Shown: positions 44,622-54,300 of the stretch, piece after piece
Layout of the letters: every line of letters begins with the position of its first letter
Position numbering within the stretch: position 1 is the stretch's first letter
Source: Microvirga arsenatis
GTDB taxonomy: Bacteria; Pseudomonadota; Alphaproteobacteria; Rhizobiales; Beijerinckiaceae
Assembly (NCBI RefSeq): GCF_009910705.1
Contig: NZ_JAAAXJ010000001.1
Coordinates: 372,001 to 436,000, forward strand
Direction of reading: 5' to 3'
Length of the DNA stretch: 64,000 nt
Made by a program: the position numbers and the translations under genes
The notes under the pieces: model-generated
What the model was told of the DNA's origin: nothing
Seen by the model: only the letters and a program-made list of their open reading frames with translations
Databases searched by the model: none

Positions 44622-46382
44622 CTAACCGAGTCCTGATGTTCCTCGATTACGGTTTATTGGCATTGTCTCGACCCTGACGAACGGATCCATCTCATCGGTG
44701 TCCCCACCATAGCCGCCGATCATACCATACTCGTCCTTTATAGTGCGTCTGTAGGGAAGTGAGTGCGGATCTTCCTGATTGACCAGGAGAGTAGGCTTCC
44801 TTCGCAGCCTAAGGAGACCGACTTGTTGTGCCTTCTGCTTCACTTCCATACTCAACGCGAGAACGGAATCCGGCGGAAGCTGCGTTACTCCGATGCGATC
44901 GAGCAGTCTCGCGAGATCAAAAGGCGTAGCGTCCAATGCCACTGCCTGTCCAACCAACAGTGCTAGATCTCCACGAGGTATAGTAATGCTGTGCAGGAAC
45001 TCGGGATGATAGGTACCCTTGCGTATCCTTGGTACATTAAGCTCAATCCGGCCCATTCCTGTGTCCCAGTACCGACGTCTATATCCGCTTCGATGATTGG
45101 TACGACTTGGGCAGCGCTCCCTTACCTTAGCGCCGCAGATATTTGTGATTTCTAGCGTCATTACCTTCTCAGCGAGGGTCTTTAGCAGTTCACATACATC
45201 ACCCTCATGAGCAGGCTTTGCAACAAGTGGCCTAAAGGTAGGCTCATCTACCATGACCCGTATTCTGTATGCATCCGAAGGCAGGTCGTCTCCTCTTTTT
45301 GCAAGATGCGTCCGAGTGCCTCTGGCTTCGAGATCTTTATCAACTACGGCTGAGTTCATTATGAGAGGCGTAAGCGCGCCATCCTGGATCTCCCAAGGCG
45401 TGTACACGCGGACTCCAGTTGACCGTTCAGCCTCCCGTACCATCAGAGGGGATTGAGTCAGGCGGCCGCTGATGGCAAATACGCGATGACCAGCAGCCCT
45501 CAACATATCGACTCCGCACTTCGCTCCCATCGAGTCATATGCGGCAAATACAACGCCAACACAGTCAGACCATAAATCTTGTGCTTGCACCACTTCGGAA
45601 GTTTCCAGGTGTTGTAACCCATCAGCGACTTCAACGACGGCTACTTCGCAGCCTTGCTGTGCAGCGCTGCGGATAAGACGGTTCGTTGAGCCAATAATCT
45701 CCTCCAACGGAATAAGGTAAGTGCTCGCCAGACCGCCATCGGTAAAGTCAAGTACAACGTCCGCTCCCGCATCGCGCACAATCCAAAGGTCGTTTCCAGC
45801 TCCTGTTCCAGTAGCCTTGATTGCGGCAACCCGAATGCCCGATGCCTTAAGGCCTCGGACCAGCGAGGTCGATGTGAACGTCTTTCCCGCATTCATCGAT
45901 GTACCCAGGGAGAGAACGACTTTCATAGGTGCTACAGGGCCAGATGCTTGGACTGCAAAGTCTTTTAGGTTCAGGCGCTTGCCTTTGGTGTCGCCTATAA
46001 GACCGATAGGAGAAATGCGCGTCGATGGAATCATCCTTTCGTTGCGGCTTAATTCGCAGGACGCGATTCCGCCTGCTGCGACCAGGTCGCAACTGCTCAA
46101 GTCTTCACCAATTTCGGCTTCGAACTGGTCAGGAGCATACCGATTTCCGTAGCATACGATGACTTCGTCGCCAGGGAACAAGTGGGCGCGACGCCCGGTC
46201 GTCAATTCAATTCGTCTTTGTTTGCCGAGTTCATCGATGCGGGCCAAAACCAAGTCACCGGATGTGGGTGCATGCGTGGGATCGGTAATCAGAGTCGACA
46301 TCGCTTCAGGATTAACTCGACGGGTTGTGTATGCCCGCTTCGCAGAAGCAACACGATCCACTGACAGTCGTTGCACGGCCAT
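44622..46382 (-). CDS. P-loop DUF1611-like enzyme fused to an IS256-transposase-like domain
   Basis: A 586-residue protein with unusual architecture. Residues 1-145 are an unassigned N-terminal domain. Residues 153-340 are a P-loop domain with Walker A GTSMNAGKT (160-168) and VVEVADGLQHLET, resembling DUF1611 proteins; one characterised DUF1611 member, DgcN, is a D-glutamate N-acetyltransferase. Residues 395-520 look like the N-terminal part of an IS256/Mutator transposase: CGAKVRERCPSRTNHRSGYR, then WDTGMGRIELNVPRIRKGTYHPEFL, without the catalytic DDE region. A 65-residue tail follows. The ATG at 46382 has GGAGG six bases upstream. The frame is uninterrupted across all parts. Confidence 0.75.
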   Translation of the reverse strand: MAVQRLSVDRVASAKRAYTTRRVNPEAMSTLITDPTHAPTSGDLVLARIDELGKQRRIELTTGRRAHLFPGDEVIVCYGNRYAPDQFEAEIGEDLSSCDLVAAGGIASCELSRNERMIPSTRISPIGLIGDTKGKRLNLKDFAVQASGPVAPMKVVLSLGTSMNAGKTFTSTSLVRGLKASGIRVAAIKATGTGAGNDLWIVRDAGADVVLDFTDGGLASTYLIPLEEIIGSTNRLIRSAAQQGCEVAVVEVADGLQHLETSEVVQAQDLWSDCVGVVFAAYDSMGAKCGVDMLRAAGHRVFAISGRLTQSPLMVREAERSTGVRVYTPWEIQDGALTPLIMNSAVVDKDLEARGTRTHLAKRGDDLPSDAYRIRVMVDEPTFRPLVAKPAHEGDVCELLKTLAEKVMTLEITNICGAKVRERCPSRTNHRSGYRRRYWDTGMGRIELNVPRIRKGTYHPEFLHSITIPRGDLALLVGQAVALDATPFDLARLLDRIGVTQLPPDSVLALSMEVKQKAQQVGLLRLRRKPTLLVNQEDPHSLPYRRTIKDEYGMIGGYGGDTDEMDPFVRVETMPINRNRGTSGLG

Positions 46383-47447
46383 TTCTAGCCTCCAGAACTG
46401 CCCCTCATCGTGTGGCACTTGCCGCATTCGACATTCCTCAGGTCAGCCTGACTTTCATGCACTTGTCTGTCAACGTGTAAGCTAAATCACTAAAGTATTA
46501 CCTTTGTAGATATGCTTCTGTAAGCCGAACTCGGTATGACATGAGCAAGAGCGCACATGCCAGCATCTCGAGGCGGTGATCGACTGCTACGAAATGCGTC
46601 TAAAACCAGTAGCCTTTGTAGTATCTAATAATAGTGCGTGATGGATCCGGCTATCTTCCCGCCTGCGCTCCTGAGGCAGTCTTCGTCCGAGGCTGGAACA
46701 GCGGCTTTGATGGTTCGTCATCCGATCTGCTCCGGTGGAGATCGAACCGCCGATATGAGGCCTGCCGTCGGTAACCATTCCGCTTTAAGGTCTTGCGCAT
46801 GGGGAGACGGGGCTGCTCCATTCGGAGATGATCTCGATCCTCTCGAACGACGGATACCTCACGCAGCGTTGTTGCCTTCTCCGTGCATGTTCTCTGAACT
46901 GGCGGCTCCCGAGGGTGAGATCAGCTGCCACCTTGTTGAGGGCAGCCATCCCTTGAGCCAGAAACAGATGTGTCTACTGGCGATCATCCAATTCAATGCG
47001 TCGCTGCTTACAGAACTCCACAAATCTTAGCCAAAACAATGTCGCCAGATGCAAGAACAATCGCCTGTGTGTCATGAGGCATGCCTTAGTGGCTGGGCAT
47101 TGCGGATACAGCAGCACTCATTTCAAAGTACTCATCTCGATAAGGATCTATTGGCTTAATCACAACGTAGTATCCAGCTAAAATTCTCGTCTGCACCGGG
47201 CGTTCAGGATTGAGAACTTAACGTGAAACGTAGTATATCTTCTTGCGCTAGCAGCGCCATGCAACTGGATGAGGATCATCGTCAGATTAAGTCCTTTCTG
47301 TCCAATTGGAGCAATCCGGCATTAAGCCGCTTGTCAGAGCTTGGCTGCTCATGTGTTCAGGAGGAGGATCCGAGACAGGCCTTTCGGCCTACCTAATGTC
47401 ATCATGAATGGGGCATCCGTCGCTTTATACGGAAATGCAGGGCTCGC
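46383..47447. other. About 1.06 kb without a confident gene
   Basis: Open frames here (for example a 130-codon one at 46638-47030) show no recognisable motif and no good ribosome site. A 57-codon frame at 47223-47396 (GTG start, with KSFLSNWSNPALSRLSELGC) is the only small candidate, without support beyond being open. The segment presumably holds the divergent promoters of the P-loop fusion gene and the secretion genes. Confidence 0.4.
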
Positions 47448-49160
47448 ATGTCCAGATCCAGAAAGAGACTTTCCGTTGAGAAGAACGACGTTGTGCATCT
47501 GGCATGGCGCGCATCTTCCTGGGGTATTATCTCAATAATTGTTTTTAGTATATTTCTGAACCTTTTAAGGTTTGTTACTCCATTATACATCATCCACGTA
47601 TTCGATCGAGTTCCGGCCAGCAGGAGCGTCGAGACGCTCGTTCTTCTCACGATGATGGCTCTTCTAGCGATCATTACGGGCGTAGCCTTGGATGTAGTCC
47701 GAAAACGTATGTTGGGACTCTGGGGCAAGTGGATTGAGGAGCAATTTGGTCAATTCTTCGTCTATCGCGGTCTGAGCGAAAAATCGGTCAGTCAGCCACG
47801 GTCGGTGCAGGAGTTGCTCGACGAGTTATACAGACTGCGCAGTTTCATTGCGAGATCCGCTGTGCGTTGGATCGATGTCATCTGGGCGCCTCTTTTTGTT
47901 TGGGGAGTCTATCTGATCAGCCCGTTGCTTGGTAGCATTACGCTCGCCGCGATGTTCCTTGTGATCGCTTTAGGCCTATTACAGGAATCCGCCACACGCG
48001 AGCCGCGGCGCGCTTCCCGAAAAGCTGCGGCAGAGGCTGGTGATATCGTGCTGAACGCGGAGCGGAAGTACGAAACAATCAGTGCATTCAGCATGGCTTC
48101 CAACATATCCACCCGGTGGCGTCAGACAACAGCAGCTCACTTGCATGAGCGTGAACGGGCAGAGGCTCGCTACACCTTCTACCGGTTGACCATGAGGGGT
48201 CTTGGCGAATGCCTGCGCATCGGCTTGATCGGCGTCGGCGTATGGCTGTTTCTCCAAGGATCTCTCACGCTCGGAGCCGTCTTCGCGGCAAGAATCCTAG
48301 GCGGCTATGGATATAGATATGTCGAAAGAGCGGTGGGGAGCTGGAGGAGCTTAAAGGACGGTATGGCCGCATACCGAAGCCTCAAGGCTCAACTAGAGAT
48401 CGACCACGACAACAGCGTATCAATTCATAGTGCGACCTCCAGTTCCGCGCTCGTGATCGATCAGTTGAGCTTTCGCTATCCAGGCCAGACAAGCTACGTG
48501 CTGAGGAGGCTGAGTTTGACGCTCAATCCAGGCGAACTGCTGGTTATTACCGGCGGCGCCGGAAGTGGAAAGACGACGCTGTCACGTTTAGCCGTAGGTC
48601 TCCTTGAGCCTCGCTACGGGCAAGTTCGACTTGGCGACGTCGAAGTCAGGCGACTTCCACCCGATGTGCAAATGCGAATGATCGGTTACTTGCCACAGCA
48701 CACCGAGCTTTTCCGAGGGACTGTCCGCGAGAATATTGCGTGCATGGGCGACGCGGATTTCGATAATATCGTTCGTGCGGCAAAACTGGCCTCTATTCAC
48801 GAGGTTCTGGTGGGTCTTCCGCAAGGGTATGACACCCTCATTGGCGAAGAGACGATCACCCTCTCCGGAAGCGAGCAGAAACGAATCGCACTGGCTCGAG
48901 CAATCTATAGGAGGCCACGTCTGCTCGTTCTGGACGAGCCCGCGGCAAACCTGGACAGGCGATCACGAAACGCTATGGAGGCAGCGGTGTCGGAGTTAAA
49001 AGCTGCAGGGTCTTCCATTATCGTGACGCAAGCGACGAAGTCGTCGCGGTGGAACGCGATGGCGGACAAGTTCCTGATACTCGGCGGTCGGACAGCCGAA
49101 CTCTCGGTTGCTCCCTCTAAAGGCAGTCCAAAGGTATCTGAATTGAGGAGGGTCAAATGA
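47448..49160 (+). CDS. Type I secretion system ABC permease/ATPase (PrtD-like) with altered catalytic motifs
   Basis: A 570-residue half-transporter that should export RTX proteins. Residues 20-300 form the membrane domain with about six helices. Residues 335-560 form the ATPase domain with Walker A GGAGSGKT (369-376) and Walker B LLVLDEP (492-498). Two positions depart from consensus: the signature is LSGSE rather than LSGGQ (472-476), and the H-loop His is Gln528 (IIVTQATKS). These changes could slow ATP turnover. The ribosome site is weak. Its stop overlaps the HlyD-family gene (ATGA). No TolC-type gene is in the window. Confidence 0.88.
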   Translation: MSRSRKRLSVEKNDVVHLAWRASSWGIISIIVFSIFLNLLRFVTPLYIIHVFDRVPASRSVETLVLLTMMALLAIITGVALDVVRKRMLGLWGKWIEEQFGQFFVYRGLSEKSVSQPRSVQELLDELYRLRSFIARSAVRWIDVIWAPLFVWGVYLISPLLGSITLAAMFLVIALGLLQESATREPRRASRKAAAEAGDIVLNAERKYETISAFSMASNISTRWRQTTAAHLHERERAEARYTFYRLTMRGLGECLRIGLIGVGVWLFLQGSLTLGAVFAARILGGYGYRYVERAVGSWRSLKDGMAAYRSLKAQLEIDHDNSVSIHSATSSSALVIDQLSFRYPGQTSYVLRRLSLTLNPGELLVITGGAGSGKTTLSRLAVGLLEPRYGQVRLGDVEVRRLPPDVQMRMIGYLPQHTELFRGTVRENIACMGDADFDNIVRAAKLASIHEVLVGLPQGYDTLIGEETITLSGSEQKRIALARAIYRRPRLLVLDEPAANLDRRSRNAMEAAVSELKAAGSSIIVTQATKSSRWNAMADKFLILGGRTAELSVAPSKGSPKVSELRRVK

Positions 49161-50524
49161 GTGTGGATGCGCCGGTTCGAGAAGAGTACCGACGCCCGAT
49201 TCTTCTCCCTCTGAGTGGCGCCAAAGGAGCGGTATGGTCCTCCCCGCCGTTTAGCGTGAAGCTTATTCTATTAGGGCTCGGAGTTATTTCAGCGTTTTTC
49301 GGAATCTTCTCGACCTGGGCCATCCTTGCTCCTTTGGAGAGCGCCGTCAGGGCATCCGGTGTCGTCGCCGTTGATACAAGTGTCAAAACCATTCAACATC
49401 TCGAAGGAGGAATTGTTGGAGAGATCTTGGTGCGTGAAGGGCAGCAGGTTAAGAGTGGGGATGTCCTCATCAGGCTGCAGCAGCAGATTACGGCCGCTAC
49501 GTTGAACCAGGTTGAGGCAACATACTATCTGGCGCGTGCAACTGAGGCTCGTCTGGTCGCAGAACGCGACAATGCGGCAGTAATACGAGTCCCCAAAGAG
49601 CTTTCCTCAAGGATAGATAACGACGTCATTCAGGATGCGGTAGCTGGACAGCAAAGTATTTTCGAGAGCAGACGCAAGCTGATCAGCCAGCGCCGGACCA
49701 TCATCGCTCAAACGATCGAAGCCCTTGAAATCGAGATAACCGGCTTAGAAGGACAACTTTCATCGTCAAAGAAGCAACTCGAACTTATAGACGAGGAGCT
49801 TCGTGACGCAAGTAAGCTTCTGGCACAAGGATTGACGAACAAGCCGCGTGTACTGGCCCTCTGGCGCAACAAAGCTGAAATCGAGGGTCAAATCGGCAGC
49901 TATATGGCCTCGATCGGAGTCGCACGGCAGCGCATGGGCGAAGCTCAGCTCAAGATCGCCGAACTGGATGCCTCCGTCTCCAAAGAGGTGGTCGAGAATC
50001 TTGAGCGTGTGAGATCGCAGGCATATGAGGCCGCTCAGAAGCTTGCAGCCGTTAAGGACATCTTGCAACGCACCGAGATCCGCTCCCCGATCGATGGTGT
50101 AGTCGTCGGCCTGAAGGTTCACACAATTGGCGGTGTCATCACTGCGGGACAAGCATTGCTTGATATCGTGCCCAGCAATGATAAGTTGGTGGTCTGGGCA
50201 TCCATAGACCCAGACGATATCGATCAAGTCAAAGCTGGACTTCCTGCAACGATTTGGCTTTGGGCAATTAACCGCCGGCACCAAGCGCCGATCGACGGTC
50301 TGCTGCAGAATGTATCTGCGGATCGGCTGGTCGATTCGAAGACCGGCCAGCCATATTACCTGGCCCGCGTTGAGTTCGAGGGCAACTCTGGAGATGATCA
50401 AAAGATTGTCATTCATCCGGGCATGAGCGCCGACGTCATGATCCGCACGGGCGCGCGAACATTCTGGCAGTACATTTCTGCACCTATCACTCAAACCCTG
50501 CGACATGCCTTCAGAGAAGGTTAG
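49157..50524 (+). CDS. HlyD-family type I secretion membrane fusion protein (PrtE-like)
   Basis: A 455-residue periplasmic adaptor. One N-terminal membrane helix (KLILLGLGVISAFFGIFSTWAI) is followed by the first lipoyl half (VKTIQHLEGGIVGEILVREGQQVKSGDVLIRL), a long coiled-coil hairpin (about residues 130-290), the second lipoyl half (TEIRSPIDGVVVGLKVHTIGGVITAGQ) and a beta-barrel domain. These are standard for PrtE/HlyD partners of RTX exporters. It overlaps the ABC gene by four bases. The likely cargo is the RTX metalloprotease at 51454. Confidence 0.93.
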   Translation: MSVDAPVREEYRRPILLPLSGAKGAVWSSPPFSVKLILLGLGVISAFFGIFSTWAILAPLESAVRASGVVAVDTSVKTIQHLEGGIVGEILVREGQQVKSGDVLIRLQQQITAATLNQVEATYYLARATEARLVAERDNAAVIRVPKELSSRIDNDVIQDAVAGQQSIFESRRKLISQRRTIIAQTIEALEIEITGLEGQLSSSKKQLELIDEELRDASKLLAQGLTNKPRVLALWRNKAEIEGQIGSYMASIGVARQRMGEAQLKIAELDASVSKEVVENLERVRSQAYEAAQKLAAVKDILQRTEIRSPIDGVVVGLKVHTIGGVITAGQALLDIVPSNDKLVVWASIDPDDIDQVKAGLPATIWLWAINRRHQAPIDGLLQNVSADRLVDSKTGQPYYLARVEFEGNSGDDQKIVIHPGMSADVMIRTGARTFWQYISAPITQTLRHAFREG

Positions 50525-51453
50525 AGGGTATGAGATTCATCTCTGATGGCTTTCGAGCTCTCTATACGGCAGGAGACAGATTGTACCCTGTTCAGGGCAA
50601 GTAGATTCACGGCGTGGGTGTATCTTTCCACTACTGGATTACCCAGGTGCGATGCATTCAAGGTAATGATCACGTGAAGCGCACGGTTCGCGATCGCTTG
50701 TTCTATCCGCCACAAGAATGGATCGAAGCCCATGTTCGACTATCGCATCCGGCACGTGCGAGCAAAGCATTCTCGCGCCTGATCTTCTGATGTCGGCTTT
50801 AACTCGTGCGGCAGGTCGGATAGCCTGTTCTCCTACAAGGAAACTGCTCATCGCATCCGCGGTTGCCTTTGTCGAGCTGGTCTTGTTCTCACCTCATGAC
50901 CACAGAACGTCTCCTGTGCGTGAGCTAGGAGAAATGCTGTCTGCTCCTGCGGGCAGACACCGAGCCGAAGCAGTCTGCGATCCGATGCGCATCATGTGTC
51001 AGCTACATCTGGTTTGCTGCGCCGCTTCACGTGCAGGCCGATCGTCAGAGTGCCTAAGGAGTGCGTATCGAAATGATCTCGGATGATTTTCTCAGGCGCG
51101 CTAAACCCGTCTTCGGACCCAACTCATTCAGCGAACACCGAGCTGTAGCTTTACCCGCTCCTTAGAGCGGCATCATCCGTCATGATTTTGCCTCAATGAG
51201 CTTGGAATAGCGTAACTCAGATGTTGAGGCTTTGGCTTTGGCATCAAAGGTGCCGCAAGTTGATCGTGCTTTTAGCGGCGGCCATACTGTGATATGCATC
51301 TAATATAGTTTCTTCTCAAGAATATTAGAAAATTAATGTAATATGGAAAGGATAAACAGCATCAGTGAGATCATTGAGGTAAAAAATCTGTAGACTATTA
51401 TATTAATACTTATTGTTAATAAATAACTATTAAAGATCACCTTAAAGGCTCGT
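50525..51453. other. About 930 bases without a confident gene; AT-rich 3' part
   Basis: Small frames on both strands here have no recognisable motif. The last 170 bases (from about 51290) are strikingly AT-rich, with runs such as TATTATATTAATA just upstream of the metalloprotease gene. The region probably carries that gene's promoter and sites for xenogeneic-silencer or MucR/Ros-type proteins; this is inference. Confidence 0.45.
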
Positions 51454-53088
51454 ATGAAGGGTCAGGGTGAGATTTGGGGCAACACAATGGCAGTTTCCTA
51501 TGCTCGCATCACTAGCACCGGTGATGCAAACGTCGACGGGCTCTTTCACACCTACAAGTGGGATGCCCAGAGCCTTACATTCAGCTTCCCAACTTCCCGC
51601 TCACAGTTCGGCAGCAGCTACAGCGCTGCCAACGAACCCGCTAACGGCTTCCAAGCCATGAACGCCGTGCAACAGGCGGCCGTGCGCAAAATGCTCGCCG
51701 AGATAGAGGGCTTCACCAACCTCTCCTTCAGCGAGGTCTCCGGCGGCGCGGGCGTGCTGCGCTGGGGCGAGACCACCACCGTCAAGGATGCGGAGACCAC
51801 CTCCGCCTGGGGCTACCGTCCGGGCACCAATCCCGGCGAGAACGGCGGCGATGCCTGGTTCAACCTGTCGGGCAATGCCATGTATGACAGCCCGAAGCTG
51901 GGCAACCGTGCCTATGCCACCTTCATGCACGAGCTCGGGCACCAACTTGGCCTCAAGCATCCCCACCAGGACATGACCGCCTTCGATCCGATGCCGCGCG
52001 ACTACGACAACCGCAACTACTCGGTGATGAGCTATGAGCGTGTCTCCGGCGGTGACGTCCAGTCTTACATGCAGCTCGACATAGCCGCCCTGCAGCACAT
52101 GTACGGCGCCGATTTCACCACCAACGGCGGCAATACGGTCTACCGCTTCTCAAATACCACAGGCGAATTCTTCATTGACGGCATGAGCCAGGGCGTTCCG
52201 GTCAAGAACGAGGTGCTGCGCACGATTTGGGACGGCGGCGGCACTGACACCTACGACCTGTCCAACTACACCACCGCTCTCAAGATCGACCTCAACCCTG
52301 GCGCGTTCTCGACCTTTGGCACGCAGCTTGTTGCGGGCGCAAAGGGCAACTTGGCCAACGCGCTGCTCTATAAGGGCGATGCCCGCTCTCTGATCGAGAA
52401 CGTCAAGGGCGGTTCTGGGAACGACACCATCGTCGGCAATCAGGCCGCTAACCGGCTTGAGGGTGGCGCAGGAGCCGACACGCTCACCGGCGGAGCGGGC
52501 AGCGACACCTTCGTATTGCGCAAGGAAAGCACCCCTGACACCATCCGGGATGCGACGGCCGGCGACAGGATCGACGTCACGGCCTGGGCTTTGTCTGCGG
52601 GTCAGCTGACGATCGTCCAGGACGGCACCCGCTGGGTGGTTACGGGCGACCAGGCCGATGAGCGGGCGTATTTCGCCACCGCAGTCACGGCGGATCAGTT
52701 CGTGGGATTGAGCGGTGCGTCGGCACCAACGCCCACACCAACGCCCACGCCCGCACCCACGCCCGCACCGACCGACAAGGTCTACGACTTCAACAGCGCG
52801 TCCGAGGCCAATAACGCATCGCTCATCACCACCTACGTGAAGGGCGACCGGTTCGATCTGAGCACGATCGACGCCGATGTCACGGAGGCCGGCGATCAAG
52901 CCTTCACTTTCCTCGGAAAGGTTGGCTCGTCGGCCTTTACGGATGCGGGCGAGCAGATTCGTTACCGGCACGATCTGGCCAACAACCAGACCCAGATCTA
53001 CGGCAGCAACGACCACGACAGCTACTACGAGTTCCGGATCGAGATCAAGGGCCTGCACGACTTCACAGCGGCCGACTTTATTTTGTGA
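51454..53088 (+). CDS. RTX serralysin-type zinc metalloprotease (M10)
   Basis: A 544-residue secreted protease with no signal peptide. The zinc motif HELGHQLGLKH uses His159, His163 and His169 with catalytic Glu160, and the Met-turn is YSVMSYE. Serralysin-like RTX units (GGSGNDTIVG and GGAGADTLTGGAGSDTF) lie near residues 325-350. A Pro-Thr linker of repeated PT/AP pairs (near 427-445) connects a C-terminal domain ending in LHDFTAADFIL, typical of an RTX secretion signal. The ATG at 51454 has AAAGG five bases upstream; the ATG at 51487 gives the more usual family N-terminus. It lies downstream of the type I export genes. Confidence 0.92.
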   Translation: MKGQGEIWGNTMAVSYARITSTGDANVDGLFHTYKWDAQSLTFSFPTSRSQFGSSYSAANEPANGFQAMNAVQQAAVRKMLAEIEGFTNLSFSEVSGGAGVLRWGETTTVKDAETTSAWGYRPGTNPGENGGDAWFNLSGNAMYDSPKLGNRAYATFMHELGHQLGLKHPHQDMTAFDPMPRDYDNRNYSVMSYERVSGGDVQSYMQLDIAALQHMYGADFTTNGGNTVYRFSNTTGEFFIDGMSQGVPVKNEVLRTIWDGGGTDTYDLSNYTTALKIDLNPGAFSTFGTQLVAGAKGNLANALLYKGDARSLIENVKGGSGNDTIVGNQAANRLEGGAGADTLTGGAGSDTFVLRKESTPDTIRDATAGDRIDVTAWALSAGQLTIVQDGTRWVVTGDQADERAYFATAVTADQFVGLSGASAPTPTPTPTPAPTPAPTDKVYDFNSASEANNASLITTYVKGDRFDLSTIDADVTEAGDQAFTFLGKVGSSAFTDAGEQIRYRHDLANNQTQIYGSNDHDSYYEFRIEIKGLHDFTAADFIL

Positions 53089-53174
53089 TCCAAGCGAACT
53101 TTTTTCGCCAATGAGAACGGGACGCTTCAGGCATTTGTTCTCATCGTGACTTAACCCGGCTCATCCGGGAAGGT

Positions 53175-53213
53175 GCGGCCTTGGTCTGCTGACCGAGGCC
53201 GCATTTCATTTTT
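53175..53213 (+). terminator. Rho-independent terminator after the metalloprotease
   Basis: GCGGCCTTGGTC and GACCGAGGCCGC form a 12-bp stem (one G-U pair) with a TGCT loop, followed by the T-rich ATTTCATTTTTG. Confidence 0.8.
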
Positions 53214-53391
53214 GAAACATTTAGAGCAAGTCTGAGAATGGCTGCAGGTGGGCGATGTGGCAGAGCATGACACTGCGCATGGCATAGCCCATTCGGATTA
53301 CACCACGGGTGCAATGGCAATCGTAGTCTCAGGCTAACAAACTGATCTCCATATAGGCAGGATAGACGCTTGGCGACACAGAGGTGATCCC
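53214..53391. other. Upstream region of the membrane/coiled-coil gene
   Basis: A short gap with no gene. AGAGGTGAT just before 53392 is a good ribosome site for the next gene. Confidence 0.4.
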
Positions 53392-54033
53392 ATGTCTGAA
53401 TTGTTGCTGTGGACGCAAGGCGCTCTCAAAGGCGCCTTGGAGTTTATGATGGCCATGCCTCTCTGGATGGCGTTAGTATTAGTTTCTGCCCCATCTCTCG
53501 TTGCGGCGCTGACCCGAGACATCATTATCCTATTGTCAACCGTCGTCCTTAGCATCTCAGGCATTCTCCTTGGTGCTCTGTATGGTACGACGGCTGCACT
53601 GCCGTTGATCCTTGTGACCCTTTGCGCGACCGTTCTCTTGGCTTTTCTCGCTTTCCAACAACAACGCTACGCAGCAGCGCTCTCCGAGATTCATGTACGC
53701 ATAAGCCACATTGACGGGCAGATAAGTGATTTTCTCAATAATGCTCACGAGCGCTTCAGCATCTTAGATCAAGAGTCGGAGGATGCTCGAGTCGCTTTTC
53801 GAGAGGCCAGATCTTCATTCGAGCGGATGCGAAAAGCTTACTTGCGAATGCAGAGATCCTTAAATGACAAGCAAGCCTCCGTTCCGCGCTCAAAGAGTGT
53901 GATCTCTCCCTTTCCCTCTACTGCGTCAGTCAGTGCAATCAGGAGCGATCTGGAAAAGTCTGATGAGCCTGCTTCGGATCCGGCTTCTCCCAGACTGCCT
54001 CTTGCGGTCAAGATATCGGCAGATTCAGAATAG
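53392..54033 (+). CDS. Membrane protein with cytoplasmic coiled coil, unknown function
   Basis: A 213-residue protein I do not recognise. Residues 17-90 form three hydrophobic segments (around FMMAMPLWMALVLVSAPSL, IIILLSTVVLSISGILLG and LPLILVTLCATVLLAFLAF). Residues 95-155 are charged and helical with coiled-coil character (HVRISHIDGQISDFLNNAHERF, then SFERMRKAYLRMQRSL). The last 55 residues are Ser/Pro-rich and probably disordered. AGAGGTGAT precedes the ATG. It lies between the metalloprotease terminator and the DUF2156 gene, so it could be the first gene of the peptide-ligase-like locus, perhaps a scaffold. Confidence 0.75.
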   Translation: MSELLLWTQGALKGALEFMMAMPLWMALVLVSAPSLVAALTRDIIILLSTVVLSISGILLGALYGTTAALPLILVTLCATVLLAFLAFQQQRYAAALSEIHVRISHIDGQISDFLNNAHERFSILDQESEDARVAFREARSSFERMRKAYLRMQRSLNDKQASVPRSKSVISPFPSTASVSAIRSDLEKSDEPASDPASPRLPLAVKISADSE

Positions 54034-54300
54034 CCGTTGCGCTTCAAGGTCCTTCGGCGTCGAAGGCATAATCGTAATGCGCTCGAACCTGCCCCTCGAT
54101 AGATACTAGGGCGTTGCGTTGCCGCAAAGTCTCTGAGCGAAGCAGTCCGGTTCAGTCGTAACGATCAACCGGCAGCTGAGATAACGCTCTCTTGTTCAGC
54201 AAAAGCAGTCGCAATTCGGACTGGTTCGGTTTGCTGGCCTTTTGATGCGCAACCAAGCGATGTTGGGAAGCTTCCAGGCACCACCAAGGGAGTAGACCGC

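Noticed and set aside
44622..45230. A complete IS256-family insertion sequence
   Set aside because: Only the N-terminal transposase-like segment is present, inside a longer frame; no DDE region, inverted repeats or target duplication were found.
46587..47030. Overlapping small frames on both strands as genes
   Set aside because: They have no recognisable motifs and no ribosome sites, and both strands are open, which is expected by chance.
50521..51086. Small frames downstream of the HlyD-family gene as a transposase remnant
   Set aside because: I compared them by eye with common transposase motifs and found no convincing match.
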